A stretch of DNA of 64,000 nucleotides from Beta vulgaris subsp. vulgaris (Eukaryota > Streptophyta > Magnoliopsida > Caryophyllales > Amaranthaceae): NCBI RefSeq assembly GCF_026745355.1, contig NC_079210.1:9680980-9744979 (forward strand), given 5' to 3'. A model generated the notes under the pieces. That model ran no database searches. It was not told where the DNA came from and saw only the letters and a list, made by a program, of their open reading frames with translations. Shown in pieces: positions 33,515 through 43,684 of the stretch (the first letter of the stretch is position 1; every line of letters begins with the position of its first letter). The position numbers and the translations under genes are program-made.

Positions 33515-33825
33515 TATTTTGTTTATTATAGATTTACTCATTATTATTACTATTATTATTAGGAGGAATATATTTTAGGTCAAAAGCACAAATAAACTCA
33601 CGTTTTTAGCCCATAAACCAATCAAATCGCGTCAAAACAGGTTATGATGCAATTTTACGCAGTCCGACCCAAGCATTATTTTTATTACTAAATATTATTA
33701 TATTATTAAAATCTAATTACTAAAATAGTAATATTAAGTTACTTCTTAGATATTATTGTTATTATATAATCATCATCAAGTATTAATCATCATCATCAAG
33801 TATTAATATATTAATACAAATAATA

Positions 33826-34141
33826 CTCCATCCGTTTCCTAAAGATCTTCCATCTTTCCGTTTAAGGGTGTTTCCAAAAGATCTTCCCCCTTTTGCTTTA
33901 TTCCTTATTTGGCAAAACAAATTTCCCTATTTACCCTCTCATGTCACTATCATATGGTCTACCATTACATTATTAATTCAATTTTACTCCCTTTCTCTCT
34001 CCTACTTTAACCCCTTTATATTTTTATTTATCTTAACCCCTTTCTCTCTCCTACTTTACTCACACCATGCCCCACATAACTTGATTTTCCTTGGTATCTG
34101 TAGGAACAGTAAGTGGGAAGATCTTTAGGAAACATAGGGAG
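33826..34141. mobile_element. Stowaway MITE, copy 1 of a twin pair
   Basis: Ends CTCCATCCGTTTCCTAAAGA and the complement of CTCCCTATGTTTCCTAAAGA, with TA duplications at 33824-33825 and 34142-34143. The interior is about 95% identical by eye to 50146-50463 and in the same orientation. It is nested in the element 33205-34484. Confidence 0.92.
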
Positions 34142-34535
34142 TATAAAATAATTATTATTAATTATCATTATTATCATTAATTATGATTATTATTATTAAT
34201 ATTTTATGATTATTAATATTATTTATTTATAACTATCATTTAAAAATATCCAAAAATACTGTTATTATTATTCATTATTATTACTTATCATTATAATAAT
34301 TATTTAATATTCATATTATTATTGTTTAAATATTAATTATATATTTATTACATTCAATCTAATTCAATTCAGTTTAATTCAATTCAGTTCAGTTCAGCTC
34401 AGTTCAGTTCAGCTTAGTTCAGCTCAGTACAATTCAGCTCAGTTCAGTTCAATTCAGTTGTTTTATGCCGAAAAGAACAAGTCCTTAAGTAACAGAAACT
34501 AAACCAATCAAATTTTACAACTAAAAACAATTATA

Positions 34536-34794
34536 CTCCCTCTGTTTTTTTTATCATTCCTACTTTTCTGTGCGCGTCTTCCAATGCACGTTTTAAAACT
34601 TAAATATCTTTCATTATATATTAGTAAAAATTATAACGATTGAATATTAATAAAATACTAATTGAGACGAATCAAACAAGACCCCACATGACTATGTTTT
34701 TTTCTTATAAATTGAGAACATTTGAGAAGATTCTCTCTATACATAAATAGTGTCAAGATTCTAAGTAAAAAGGATAAAAAAAAAACAGAGGGAG
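34536..34794. mobile_element. Stowaway MITE upstream of the zinc-finger gene
   Basis: Inverted ends CTCCCTCTGTTTTTTTTATC / GGATAAAAAAAAAACAGAGGGAG with TA on both sides. A diverged fragment of the same family occurs at about 38947-39096. It lies about 140 bp before the ATG of the next gene, so it could contribute to the promoter. Confidence 0.8.
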
Positions 34795-34937
34795 TACTTC
34801 ATATGTCTAATATGAAGAAATTCGAGTTTCTAAAAAATTCTAATTTGGAAAGAGGAGAGGGGGTAAGAAGGGGGAGACCGAGGGAGAGAGCAAGATAGGA
34901 TAAGGATCAAATTCTTTTAGCACAAGGCTGCTCAGAA

Positions 34938-37900
34938 ATGGAACTCACATTTCAAAACCACACGTCATCGATCGTCCCTGTCATTAGAGGTTAGCTTGTC
35001 GTTCCATTTTCTCACTCTCACTCTGCTAATTCTGGTTATTATCTTGCTTTTCCACATGCTTAGTAGTTAATATTAGCAGTAATCTTTTGTTTCGAATTCG
35101 CAATGACATCCTTTATTGCTGCTCATATTTTGTACTGAAGCATTGGTAGTTCTAATCTGTTCTATGCTGTTTTTGGTTTATGAGAATTCTTAATTCTTCT
35201 ATTTTTTTTTTTAATGTAATAGTTGGACATATCATGGATGAAAGTTTTTTCTATGCTGTTTTTGGCTTTTTTTTGTGAAAAGGACGTAGTACATGTAGGG
35301 GAATTCAACTTTTTCCATTTGTGTCCAGATCTTCTTCATGACCATGATTGGTGAACTTAGAAACTTACAATACTTTTGAGTCCATGTGTTACAACTAGCA
35401 AGACTAACAAGGTTTCATGTTATGTCAAGTTTAGGGTTTGTTCTTTTGGACTCAATTTCAGTTTTGTTCCGTTCAGTTTAGTTACTCTCTGCATTTCAAT
35501 TAGTTTAGTTCACATTCTCTCAGTCCAAAAGAACGGGACCTTAAAGCCCGAGTAATTATGCAAGGAAGATGAAGAAGTACTGTAAGAAAGTGTGCATTGT
35601 GTTTTATTATATCAACTGCAAGTCTGCAACTAAAAGCAAAATGTTGAGAAAAGTCAGAGATAGAAAATAAAGAAAGAAAACCGAAGTCATACCTGTGTAT
35701 GGAGTGGATGGTGCTTAAAATTGAAATCTTTATGCTCCAAAACTCCCTAGCACAAAAGATAAAGACCAAGCATAGAACAAGAATATTGAGGCGCTTGAGC
35801 TTTCCTCAAAAACTGTCTTTTATAGTGGCGCTTATCTGCAGCTGTCATAATTGGTTTACTTTGCAATGCCTCTACTGTCAATATAGTGTGGCTTGTTAGA
35901 GGAAATTTTTTATGAGATACCTCTATCCTTACTGAAATTGCCCAGTTGTGAAGAGACTCCGTTGAGGGACAGATAACAAATATATAAGCGAGTTACATTT
36001 GGTCCTATTGCTCGAATTTTAGGCACTTATTTTAAATAATTTTGTGAGTAAACATATATACTCCCCCTGTTTCATGATAGTTGACACATTTGCATTTAAA
36101 ATTTGACCCTTTTTTTCACTTGTATATATACAAACAATTATCATGTAAGATCTTGTTAAATTATCTTGATGTACCCTTATGGAATATCAATTTTTGTACT
36201 TTCTACTCATCGCAATCAAAATATATAAATGTTCGAAGTTATACATAGGAGATCATGGAAAGCAAGCGATGCAGATGTATCAAATTATCCATTTCCATGT
36301 AATATTCCCTCCAAGGGCTGTCGCAAGGGCCAACTTGATCCTATTCCCTAGGGCCTAGGATCCAAGATTAGGGAACCCTGGGAGAGCCGTCGACAATATG
36401 AAAGGGAGCACACATTGTCTAAAACGAACAATAGCTCTTTGTCCATATGAATGTCAGTCAAAGAGTTGTAGCATAAGGTGACAAAAAAATAAAATAATTG
36501 AAGACTTGTGTGCCTCTCTACCCAGCACCACTGCACTTATCAAGTAGATACTTCCTCTCTTTCACAATAAGTGAAACACTTCCCTTATTTGGCATATTCA
36601 CAATAAGTGAAACCAAGCTTTAAATGGTAAAAAAAAAATTCACTCTTATTACAAATATTCCACCAAAAAGCAAGAGGAGACCATAACCTATTTGTTTCAT
36701 CACTCTACTTTATGGTGGTCCCAACTTTTTCTCTATACATTCCTTTGTATGTGTGTACTTTCTCTATGTTTCACTTATTGTGAAACGGAGGAAGTATGCT
36801 GGAAGATAACATGTCAACATTCGTATGTTATATATTCTACTTAAGACTGCACAAGGCGTTGTCTATTGAGCCTTCATGTCCCTTGACTACTGTTAATTTA
36901 CTTACTACATATCACTTATCAAGTAGAAAAGTTAGAAGTATATTGTTTGTAAAAGGAGGAGGTAGTAAACTTTCTTGTGCTTTTCATGATTTTAATGTGA
37001 TGAAGTGACTAGGACCCGAGCGCTGGAACTTGCAAGGTCACAGAAAGAATATCTTAAGAATATCTTCTGCATTGCCAGAAACAGTTTTGTCTGTGACAAT
37101 AGCAACTGCAGTCGTCGGTGCAGCGGCCACTGTTCTCGCAAAAAGAACCCAACAATCTGAGAAAAGGTATGTGCTAAATATTCTCATTTTTTGCAGTATA
37201 TTTCCACCTTCCATGGAAGAATTTGTATTTGTAATAGGTTTAAGAGCAGTTTGAGTGAAGTAATGACAAAAAGTGGTCTTGTTACAATTTTACTAGGACT
37301 CTTTATGTCTTAGATCTCCTCTGCTTCGTTTTGAGCGTCATGAAAGTAAATATGACCCTGTCCTTTGTCAATCCTACAATCCCTCTCAGTTATCACTTGT
37401 CACTTGTCACTTGTCAGTATGTGAATGCTGACCATCCCAGCTTGATCATAAGAACTTGCTGTTATTAATTATGTGTTCTCTTCACCCTAAAAAAAGAAGT
37501 TTCAAAAAAATAAGGTGCAATAAGTTTTAATGAGCTGACATAAGTTTAGACTAGTTTAGATAAGTTCTAAAAAGTTATAACAATGAACTCGCCAATAGGA
37601 AGTTAGTTCAGATAATTCCAAATAAATTCCAATATGTTTAATGACATTCAACAATATTCAAGTGAAGAGAATGCACCCTTAAACTGCATAATTGCTTGTG
37701 AATGTAGCAGTTAGTATTGGTATACCATATATGGCTGGATGCGTGTATTTAACATCTCAGATGTCCATTATCAATCAATCAATACGACCTCTTGATATCT
37801 TTAGTCTTAATTTGGCCACTCAAACTATATCGCCATCAGTTTGCTGTTGAATTTTGAGACTTAACTGAAGCATGTTTTTGTAATTGAATGAAGTCAGACT

Positions 37901-38209
37901 CCAGTAAAAAATTGTGAAGAATGTAGTGGTTCTGGTATATGCTCAGAATGCAGAGGAGAGGGCTTTGTGCTTCAGAAACTATCTGAAGAAAATGCTGAGA
38001 GGGCTAGGACAACATCTAAGAATGCGGCTACTCGATATACGTCAGGGTAATTATCTCCTTGTATATATTCTTTTTGGTTTGTGCCCTTTCGTATTTTAAA
38101 CATGCAGTTGGTATGAAACAGGCTTCCTAGGAAATGGAGTTATTGCACAAAGTGTTCATCTGCTCGCAATTGTAGTACCTGTGGTGGGAGTGGAAAGCTG
38201 AGTTTGTAA
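34938..38209 (+). CDS. Chloroplast-type DnaJ cysteine-rich zinc-finger protein (4 exons, 148 aa)
   Basis: Exons 34938-34989, 37013-37166, 37894-38046 and 38122-38209; all introns are GT-AG and phases close to one 148-residue frame ending TAA. Residues 1-36 are Ser/Arg-containing with few acids, like a plastid transit peptide. Residues 42-60 form a hydrophobic Ala/Val-rich segment, a possible membrane anchor. Two pairs of CxxC follow: 76-79 and 85-88 (CEECSGSG, CSECRGEG), then 128-131 and 137-140 (CTKC, CSTCGGSG), separated by a charged helix. This is a DnaJ-type zinc finger without the J domain, as in plastid BSD2- and LQY1-like proteins, which act as chaperone or thiol factors. I infer a plastid membrane-associated role. 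Intron 1 (2.0 kb) and intron 2 hold MITEs. The splice acceptor of exon 3 at 37893 is chosen because the later AG at 37897 leads to a stop. Confidence 0.87.
35434..35540. mobile_element. Tourist-like MITE, 107 bp, in intron 1
   Basis: Ends GGGTTTGTTCTTTTGGACT and the complement GGTCCCGTTCTTTTGGACT, with TTA on both sides (35431-35433, 35541-35543). It is the shortest member of the GGGNNTGTTCT family in the window. Confidence 0.85.
36062..36301. mobile_element. Degenerate Stowaway-like MITE in intron 1
   Basis: The left end is CTCCCCCTGTTTCATGATAG after TA. The right end is only loosely complementary (ATCCATTTCCATG region). Interior AT-rich. Confidence 0.4.
36551..36794. mobile_element. Stowaway MITE in intron 1
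   Basis: Ends CTTCCTCTCTTTCACAATAA and the complement of CTTCCTCCGTTTCACAATAA, with TA duplications (36549-36550, 36795-36796). Both ends carry an inner TTCACAATAAGTGAAAC palindrome. Confidence 0.85.
37472..37678. mobile_element. Tourist-like MITE in intron 2
   Basis: Inverted ends containing TTCTCTTCAC / GTGAAGAGAA with TTA on both sides (37469-37471, 37679-37681). The interior is made of TAAGTTTAGA-like units. The outermost bases of the two ends differ. Confidence 0.55.
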
Positions 38210-38690
38210 ATTTTTGAAATATTTCTATCTTAACTATATCTTTTACTCAGCGCACAAGGCAGCAACCAAAGATATTTATGCCTAAACCATGTCTATATAC
38301 TTAATCTTGATGTTTCATTCATATAGATGTATATCTAGTTGTTTGTCTTCATGCAACGTGCAAATAACTTGTGAGGTTTGGTTTCTCCATTTTCTAACAA
38401 AGTTGAGGTTTGGTTTCTCGAATAAAGTAGAGAAAATTGAGTTTAATTGTGCAAATAAAGATGGGCTGTTTTGAGTTAGTGAATTGACCCGTAATAGATA
38501 TGTACTATTGCTTGAGGTGGAAAAGAGGACCAGCAAAGTAGCAGATAGGGGGTTACATATGGTGAATACGAGTTCCGATAGGACATGTGCAGTCTTCTAA
38601 TTGGATGCACCAATCCGTATTCAGGGATTTAAAGAGTGAGCCCAACAGTTGATCATGGGAGTCATGAGGAGAGAGCGTTCCAGAGATATA

Positions 38691-38940
38691 CTTTCTTCGT
38701 TTTTTAATAAGTGATAGATTTTTCTTTTAGGAAAATGTCACAATAAATGACACATAATTTAAAGTAGTAAAAAAATACTGCTCATTTATTACATCTTTGC
38801 CATCATTTAATTGTTTCACTGATTTATTTTATCCAATACTCAAATTTGATTGGTTGAACAAGTGGTCCAACTTTTTCTCTATAGACTCCTTGATGTTCCT
38901 CCACTTACTCTTTGCGTCACATATTAAAAAACGGAGGAAG
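38691..38940. mobile_element. Stowaway MITE downstream of the zinc-finger gene
   Basis: Ends CTTTCTTCGTTTTTTAATAA and the complement of CTTCCTCCGTTTTTTAATAT with TA duplications (38689-38690, 38941-38942). Confidence 0.8.
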
Positions 38941-38946
38941 TATTTC

Positions 38947-39690
38947 TTATAATATAGTGTTTGTTTCTTTTTTGCACGGTCTTCAAGACGCATTTTTGCC
39001 CTTCAATATCTCCAATTTTGTATTTGATAAAAATATACAAAAATGATGTTATGAAAGTATGTATTGATGCGAACCTAATGAGATCCCATATTGAAGGGTG
39101 TTTATACTAACTGAGGGACTCACATGACTGAGATTGATGCGGGGTATTGGGTTGAAGAGGTTCATCATTCATGCGACACGAGACTGATGTGTGGCTCGCT
39201 CCAGCTTGCGAAGAACGCAACACTCAGGCGTGGAACGCAACCTTGTGTGGGGTTCTGCAAATCGAGGCATTCGTTGCGCGGTCGAAGGCCAAAGTACCGT
39301 TTGTTATGCAAGCCAAGTACTCCAACACTGTTAGTAGGTTTCGGAGATACGTTGGTTTCGAGAGTGTTAGAGGAAAAATTGTAGACGAATAGAAAAACCT
39401 TATGTTTCCCCGCAGGGTAAAACTCGCGCTCGCGGGATAGAACCTGCGCTCGTGGGATTTGGCGATTTGCTTTTTCTTTTCATCTTGTTTTTTCAATTTC
39501 TTCTTATGTTAGGATTCTTTATATATTATTTATTTCTTAATAGATTGATAATTGTATTAGGAAGGTCGATAAATCATCCCTAAAAAAAAGAAAATCATGA
39601 GAGAAAGAGTTAAGAGAAAGAAAGAGAAAAGCTAAAAGAAAAAAGCTTTAATTCATCTCAAAATAGAAACCAAGCCAACCAAAAATTCTC
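38947..39690. other. Repeat-like stretch, no supported gene
   Basis: 38947-39096 is a fragment of the MITE family seen at 34536. 39121-39420 has two overlapping plus-strand ORFs of 70-90 codons without a domain. 39410-39460 holds the near-palindromic CpG-rich motifs CGCGCTCGCGGG and CTGCGCTCGTGGG. Downstream is a TATA-like TTTATATATTATTT and a purine-rich run. It looks like part of an LTR, but neither boundary is clear. Confidence 0.35.
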
Positions 39691-40155
39691 CAATTGAGTT
39701 ACTTCTTATCACAGATTGCCAAAACATTCCTGTTTTGTTTCATCAACAACCTATTATTGGTCTTATTAGAGATTATTGGAATTCGGTTGAAGTATCAAAT
39801 TTGTCTTCAATTCATAGGACCTCGGATTTCCGAAATCCCTAAAGAGTTGCGGATTTGCTTCATCCATTTCTAATTCAACTTCACTTGTACTTGAGACTGG
39901 TGAAGATGGCTCGGAACCTAAAGATAAATTTTCCAAATTCTTCCGAAGCTTTCGCAATGTACAGTCGATTTCAGGATCTAAAGGCAAAATGGGTGAACCG
40001 TGAGCTCTTCTTCTCATGTAACACAACAAAGCTAAGTAGAGGATTAGCAAATAACAACCACAGTCAAAAATAAAATAAAAGAAAAATCAACTAAGCAAAC
40101 TAAACTAAAATAAACTTCAATTAATAGCACAATTTCCCCGGCAATGACGCCATTT
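39690..40155 (-). pseudogene. Ty3/gypsy (Athila/Tat type) gag start and PBS, truncated
   Basis: The PBS-proximal sequence (40132-40152) reads ATGGCGTCATTGCCGGGG on the minus strand, a variant of the GGCGCCGTTGCCGGGG block that follows the 5' LTR in Athila/Tat elements. Downstream, a minus-strand ORF (39766 to about 40017 from its internal Met) contains LPLDPEIDCTLRKLRKNL, the gag N-terminal block of these lineages, then an acidic linker. It stops after about 85 residues; the rest of gag and all of pol are missing. Confidence 0.65.
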
Positions 40156-41847
40156 TGATAAGAGGTTTTTAGTGTGTCATTAAGGCACCAATAATCGCTT
40201 TTCAAACAATATTTGTAAAACCTAACGAGCAATTACTAAAAAAATAGTAAGGGCAAGTCAAGGGTCGATCCACAGGGAAATTGGGATCAATTAAAGTCTA
40301 TCAAGTCCAGAATACCTAATTCAATGGTATTTGGGGGTTTGAAAAGTTTTGGTAACAGTTATGACTAGTTAAAGACTAGAACTAGCAAATAACAAGAGTT
40401 CAAATATCAAATAAGAAGACACTAGAGTCAAGGTTACTAGTATGAATAAGAACGGATAATGATTGTTAATGCGATTGTGAAGCAACGAAGACGATTATGC
40501 AAGGTTTAGTTTTCCTCTAAAGTACTCGAGTCCTCTCTCGAATGGTCCTCAAGAGTAATCACTTAATCAATCAACTAAATCCTCTCTCTAATGGTCTTTA
40601 GTTAATTGATTAGGAGATTCAATAAGTTCGGAAAACCCCTAATGAAGGATCCCCTTAATTTCTACCCAATATCTTGGCCTAAAAATTAAGTTGATTCTTG
40701 GGGATGATTAAAGAGTTCAAAATTCGATTTAAGAACATTTGAAATCAAAATACCAAAGTATAAATGTGATCAAAATCTATCCTAAGGTCTCAAAACACCA
40801 AGATCAATGCATAAACTTCTTTAAAACATGACAATCACATCAACAACACATTTAAAACCCTGATTCATACTTTGACCCTAACCCTAGATATGAAACTACT
40901 CACTAATCATGGATTCTAAGCAATTAAACATGAAAACTATGACTAATCTAAGGCTAAACATGATTAAAAGATAATTAAACTAATAGAAATCGCAATTATC
41001 AGAATATGAGAATGATGATCTAAAATAAACTAAAAACAAGAACAAACACTAAGAGAATGAAATAAAAACTGAAACTTCAAATCAAAATTCAATGAAAAGT
41101 ACCATTGATGTTAATGGAATCACAAACTACGATTGCTAATTTCAATTCTCAATCTAAAACTCAAGTATTTTCTCTCTAGTATAAAACCCTAAAATATTCT
41201 CTAAAAACTAGAATAAAGCGTAAGTTTCAAAACTAAACAAAACTATAGTTTAATGAAGTCGCGATTTCTTTCCGGAAACGCATGGTGCGGGCTTGAGGTG
41301 CGGGCGCACCATAAGGAGGTGCGGGCGCAGCATGAATAGGTGCGGGCGCACCATATGTCAGGTGAGGGCGCACTTGACTCTTCTGCCTCAAGGTGAAATC
41401 ATCTGTCATATGGTGCAGGCGCACCTTGTGCTTGGTGCGGGGGCACCAATGTCGTTTGCTTTTTGTATCTCTGAATCTGCTGAGGTGCGGGCGCACCACT
41501 TATATGTGCGGGCGCACCACTTATATGTGCGGGCGCACCATTGTGTGCGGGCAACTCCAAGCGCACCTCAAGCTCCCTCGCATTCTCTAGCTCGTCCTCT
41601 TAAGCCATGTCTCGCATAACTCGGCCCCAAAAAGGGTCATACCTGCAATAAAAACACGAGAAAACATGGTGAAAGCATATGTGCTAGAAATTCGATCAAA
41701 ATAGATCGAAAATCTAGCAAAATGTCACTATGATCAAGTGAATGAAATAGAAGGGAAAAGTGAGGAGAAAGAGGGAAGAAAGGGGAATAAGGGGGACCAA
41801 AACAAGCCAAAAGGAGGTCATAAAGTGCGTTAGAAACGCACTTATCA
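40156..41847 (-). repeat. 5' LTR of an Athila/Tat-type gypsy element
   Basis: Inverted ends TGATAAG ... CTTATCA enclose 1692 bp lying immediately upstream of the PBS, minus-strand orientation. The LTR contains a short GTGCGTTTCTAACGCAC hairpin at its outer end, a GC-rich palindrome array at 41285-41560 and a CTCTCGAATGGTC/CTCTCTAATGGTC duplication near 40530-40600. No 3' LTR partner occurs in the window. Confidence 0.75.
41285..41560. repeat. Array of GGTGCGGGCGCACC palindromes in the LTR
   Basis: About nine copies of (G)GTGCGGGCGCACC or one-base variants in 270 bp, spaced 20-60 bp. The last three form a tandem of GTGCGGGCGCACCACTTATAT (21 bp). The remainder of the LTR is AT-rich, so the array stands out sharply. 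Confidence 0.95.
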
Positions 41848-42630
41848 CAATCCCGTTTTGCCAAAAAGGATGCTGTCATAATATTTGTTCAACTTCAAAA
41901 GATTTATTCTCATAAAAATTACTTTTCATTAATCAAAATTAATTTTCATTCATATTTACTCATTTAATTATTTCAGATGCAGAAAACTCAACCATCTTCT
42001 AGTTCCAAAAAACCAAAAACTTATACCTCACACAAAAAAGAAGAATTCATACCCAAGGTATTCACGATTTACTCAAAAAACTTTCTCCCACCACAAAAGA
42101 CTTATCAAATAACCTCACTCAAATAGCCAAAAACCCAAGCTTTACCTACAATACATGAAACAATTTCCAAGCTTTTCATATTTGAACTAATCATCCAAAT
42201 TACCAGCTTCCAACCGATATGCAGGAAATCATCATCAACAAAGTAAAGCAAGAAAACTTCAACACATGATATATCAATTTTCTAACATCAGAAAAAATAT
42301 TCTTCTATAGCATTTGGAGAACATGGGGACGGTCTATATTTAATATTTTCATATTACCAAACTGGAGGATTCTTTCTATCCACCAGAGACATACAAAAGA
42401 CTTTTTCCTTTAATCAAAACTAATAGGCAATAAATGTTCGTTGGAATGGTGTAAAAGAAATAAATGAGGTCACATGTTTTGAGATAAAAGTAGGGGCATT
42501 TAAGAAAGTTTGTGTAGAAGTTAAGGATGATAATATAATCCAAATAAATTGATAAAAAAAACAGGCACAACATTTTGGGACACCATAAAAAGAATGCGAG
42601 AACTATATATTATGGGTCGGAGGGAGTAAT
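41848..42630 (+). other. Decayed coding-like stretch and MITE end
   Basis: From about 41980 a plus-strand frame of about 45 codons starts MQKTQPSSSSKKPK and continues in other frames to about 42330, suggesting a frameshifted ORF I cannot identify. 42540-42627 ends in GGGTCGGAGGGAG followed by TA, a Stowaway right end without a recognised left end. Confidence 0.35.
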
Positions 42631-43684
42631 TTGTTTACTTGTTTTATGTTGGCGTGTTTGTTGGTTTATTTGTTAAGGTTATTGTATTAAAAGATAACGT
42701 TAGTACTATAATTATTTATTTATTTACTTATTATTATTATTGAAATTATTGGGTTGCGATTCGAGATTTCTGTTGATTTGGTATAAAGCCTTAAGGGCAT
42801 CCACTTGAGTTGATATGGTTGATGACTATTACTATTTTATTATTTCTATTTTGTTTGAAGATATCCGGGGGGAACGAATCCCAAGGTGAAGAACATGCAA
42901 ACCATAGGACAAAGTTCTAGGTATACCTTGATTTTGTTGTCGTCCGAGAGGTCGGTAAGGACGAAATCCTACACCAAATCGGGAGTATGATTATTCTTAG
43001 ACACAGGCAGTAAGGAATGCAACCCATAGGCTGTCTGGGGGTTGCGATCTAACAGGATCATAGGAAGTGGGTTGTCCACTAGCGTTCAACTCTCTCTCCC
43101 TCTCTCAAACTAATTCTTTTATTTTATTACTTTAAACTTTGATGGTTTATATTATTGATCATTGAGTTATGTGTATATTTACTTATCCAATTTGTTTATT
43201 CAGTTAATTTTACCCTATTTATGTTAAACATGTTGTATTATCTTTGCTAAGTGTTTTATTTTATTTACTGAAGTTTACTATTGAAATATTTTTGTATGAC
43301 TTGATTATTAAGACTTTACAATTCTTATATGGACCTTAATTGGGCTGAGAGAGTTGTTAGTTATTCCCCACTGATTGTGGGTGTTATATTTTTCCAGGAA
43401 AAAATTAAGACCGAGCAGCTCTTTTGGGTTGTGGGCTGTGGGGGAAAGAGTTATTAGGATTATAAGAAATTATATTTTGTTTCTTATTTTTGTTAGATTG
43501 AGTTTATGAGGTTGTTTTGCCTCCTTTTGGATTTTTGGTTTAAATTAGTTTGAGATTTAAATTTAAATTGATTAGTTATTATGAACCGTAGAGTGATATA
43601 TCCATCTTGACAATATTTTCGATATCGTATTTTCTTTAATAAAATCTCTACTTTCTCTATTTTGTCTTATGAATGGACGGAGTA
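42631..43684. other. Unassigned repeat-like sequence
   Basis: No ORF. It contains GC-richer patches (42855-43090) resembling a gypsy LTR or untranslated region. It ends with ATGAATGGACGGAGTA (43668-43683), a Stowaway-type terminus, at the point where copia copy B begins. Confidence 0.3.

Larger units (their letters stand above)
33205..34484. mobile_element. PIF/Harbinger-like element with CAGTT repeats and nested MITE
   Basis: Ends GGGCCTGTTCT and the complement GGACTTGTTCTT are inverted and flanked by TTA (33202-33204, 34485-34487). Both subterminal zones are arrays of TTCAGTTCAG/AGCTCAGTTC units. Between them lie a (TTA)n microsatellite (33442-33510) and a nested Stowaway element (33826-34141). 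There is no transposase. Confidence 0.75.

Noticed and set aside
37894..37897. Alternative acceptor for exon 3 of the zinc-finger gene at CAG 37897
   Set aside because: It leads to an immediate in-frame stop; the AG at 37893 keeps the frame.
39124..39392. Overlapping ORFs of 73-86 codons
   Set aside because: No domain, no splice or promoter context, and located in LTR-like sequence.
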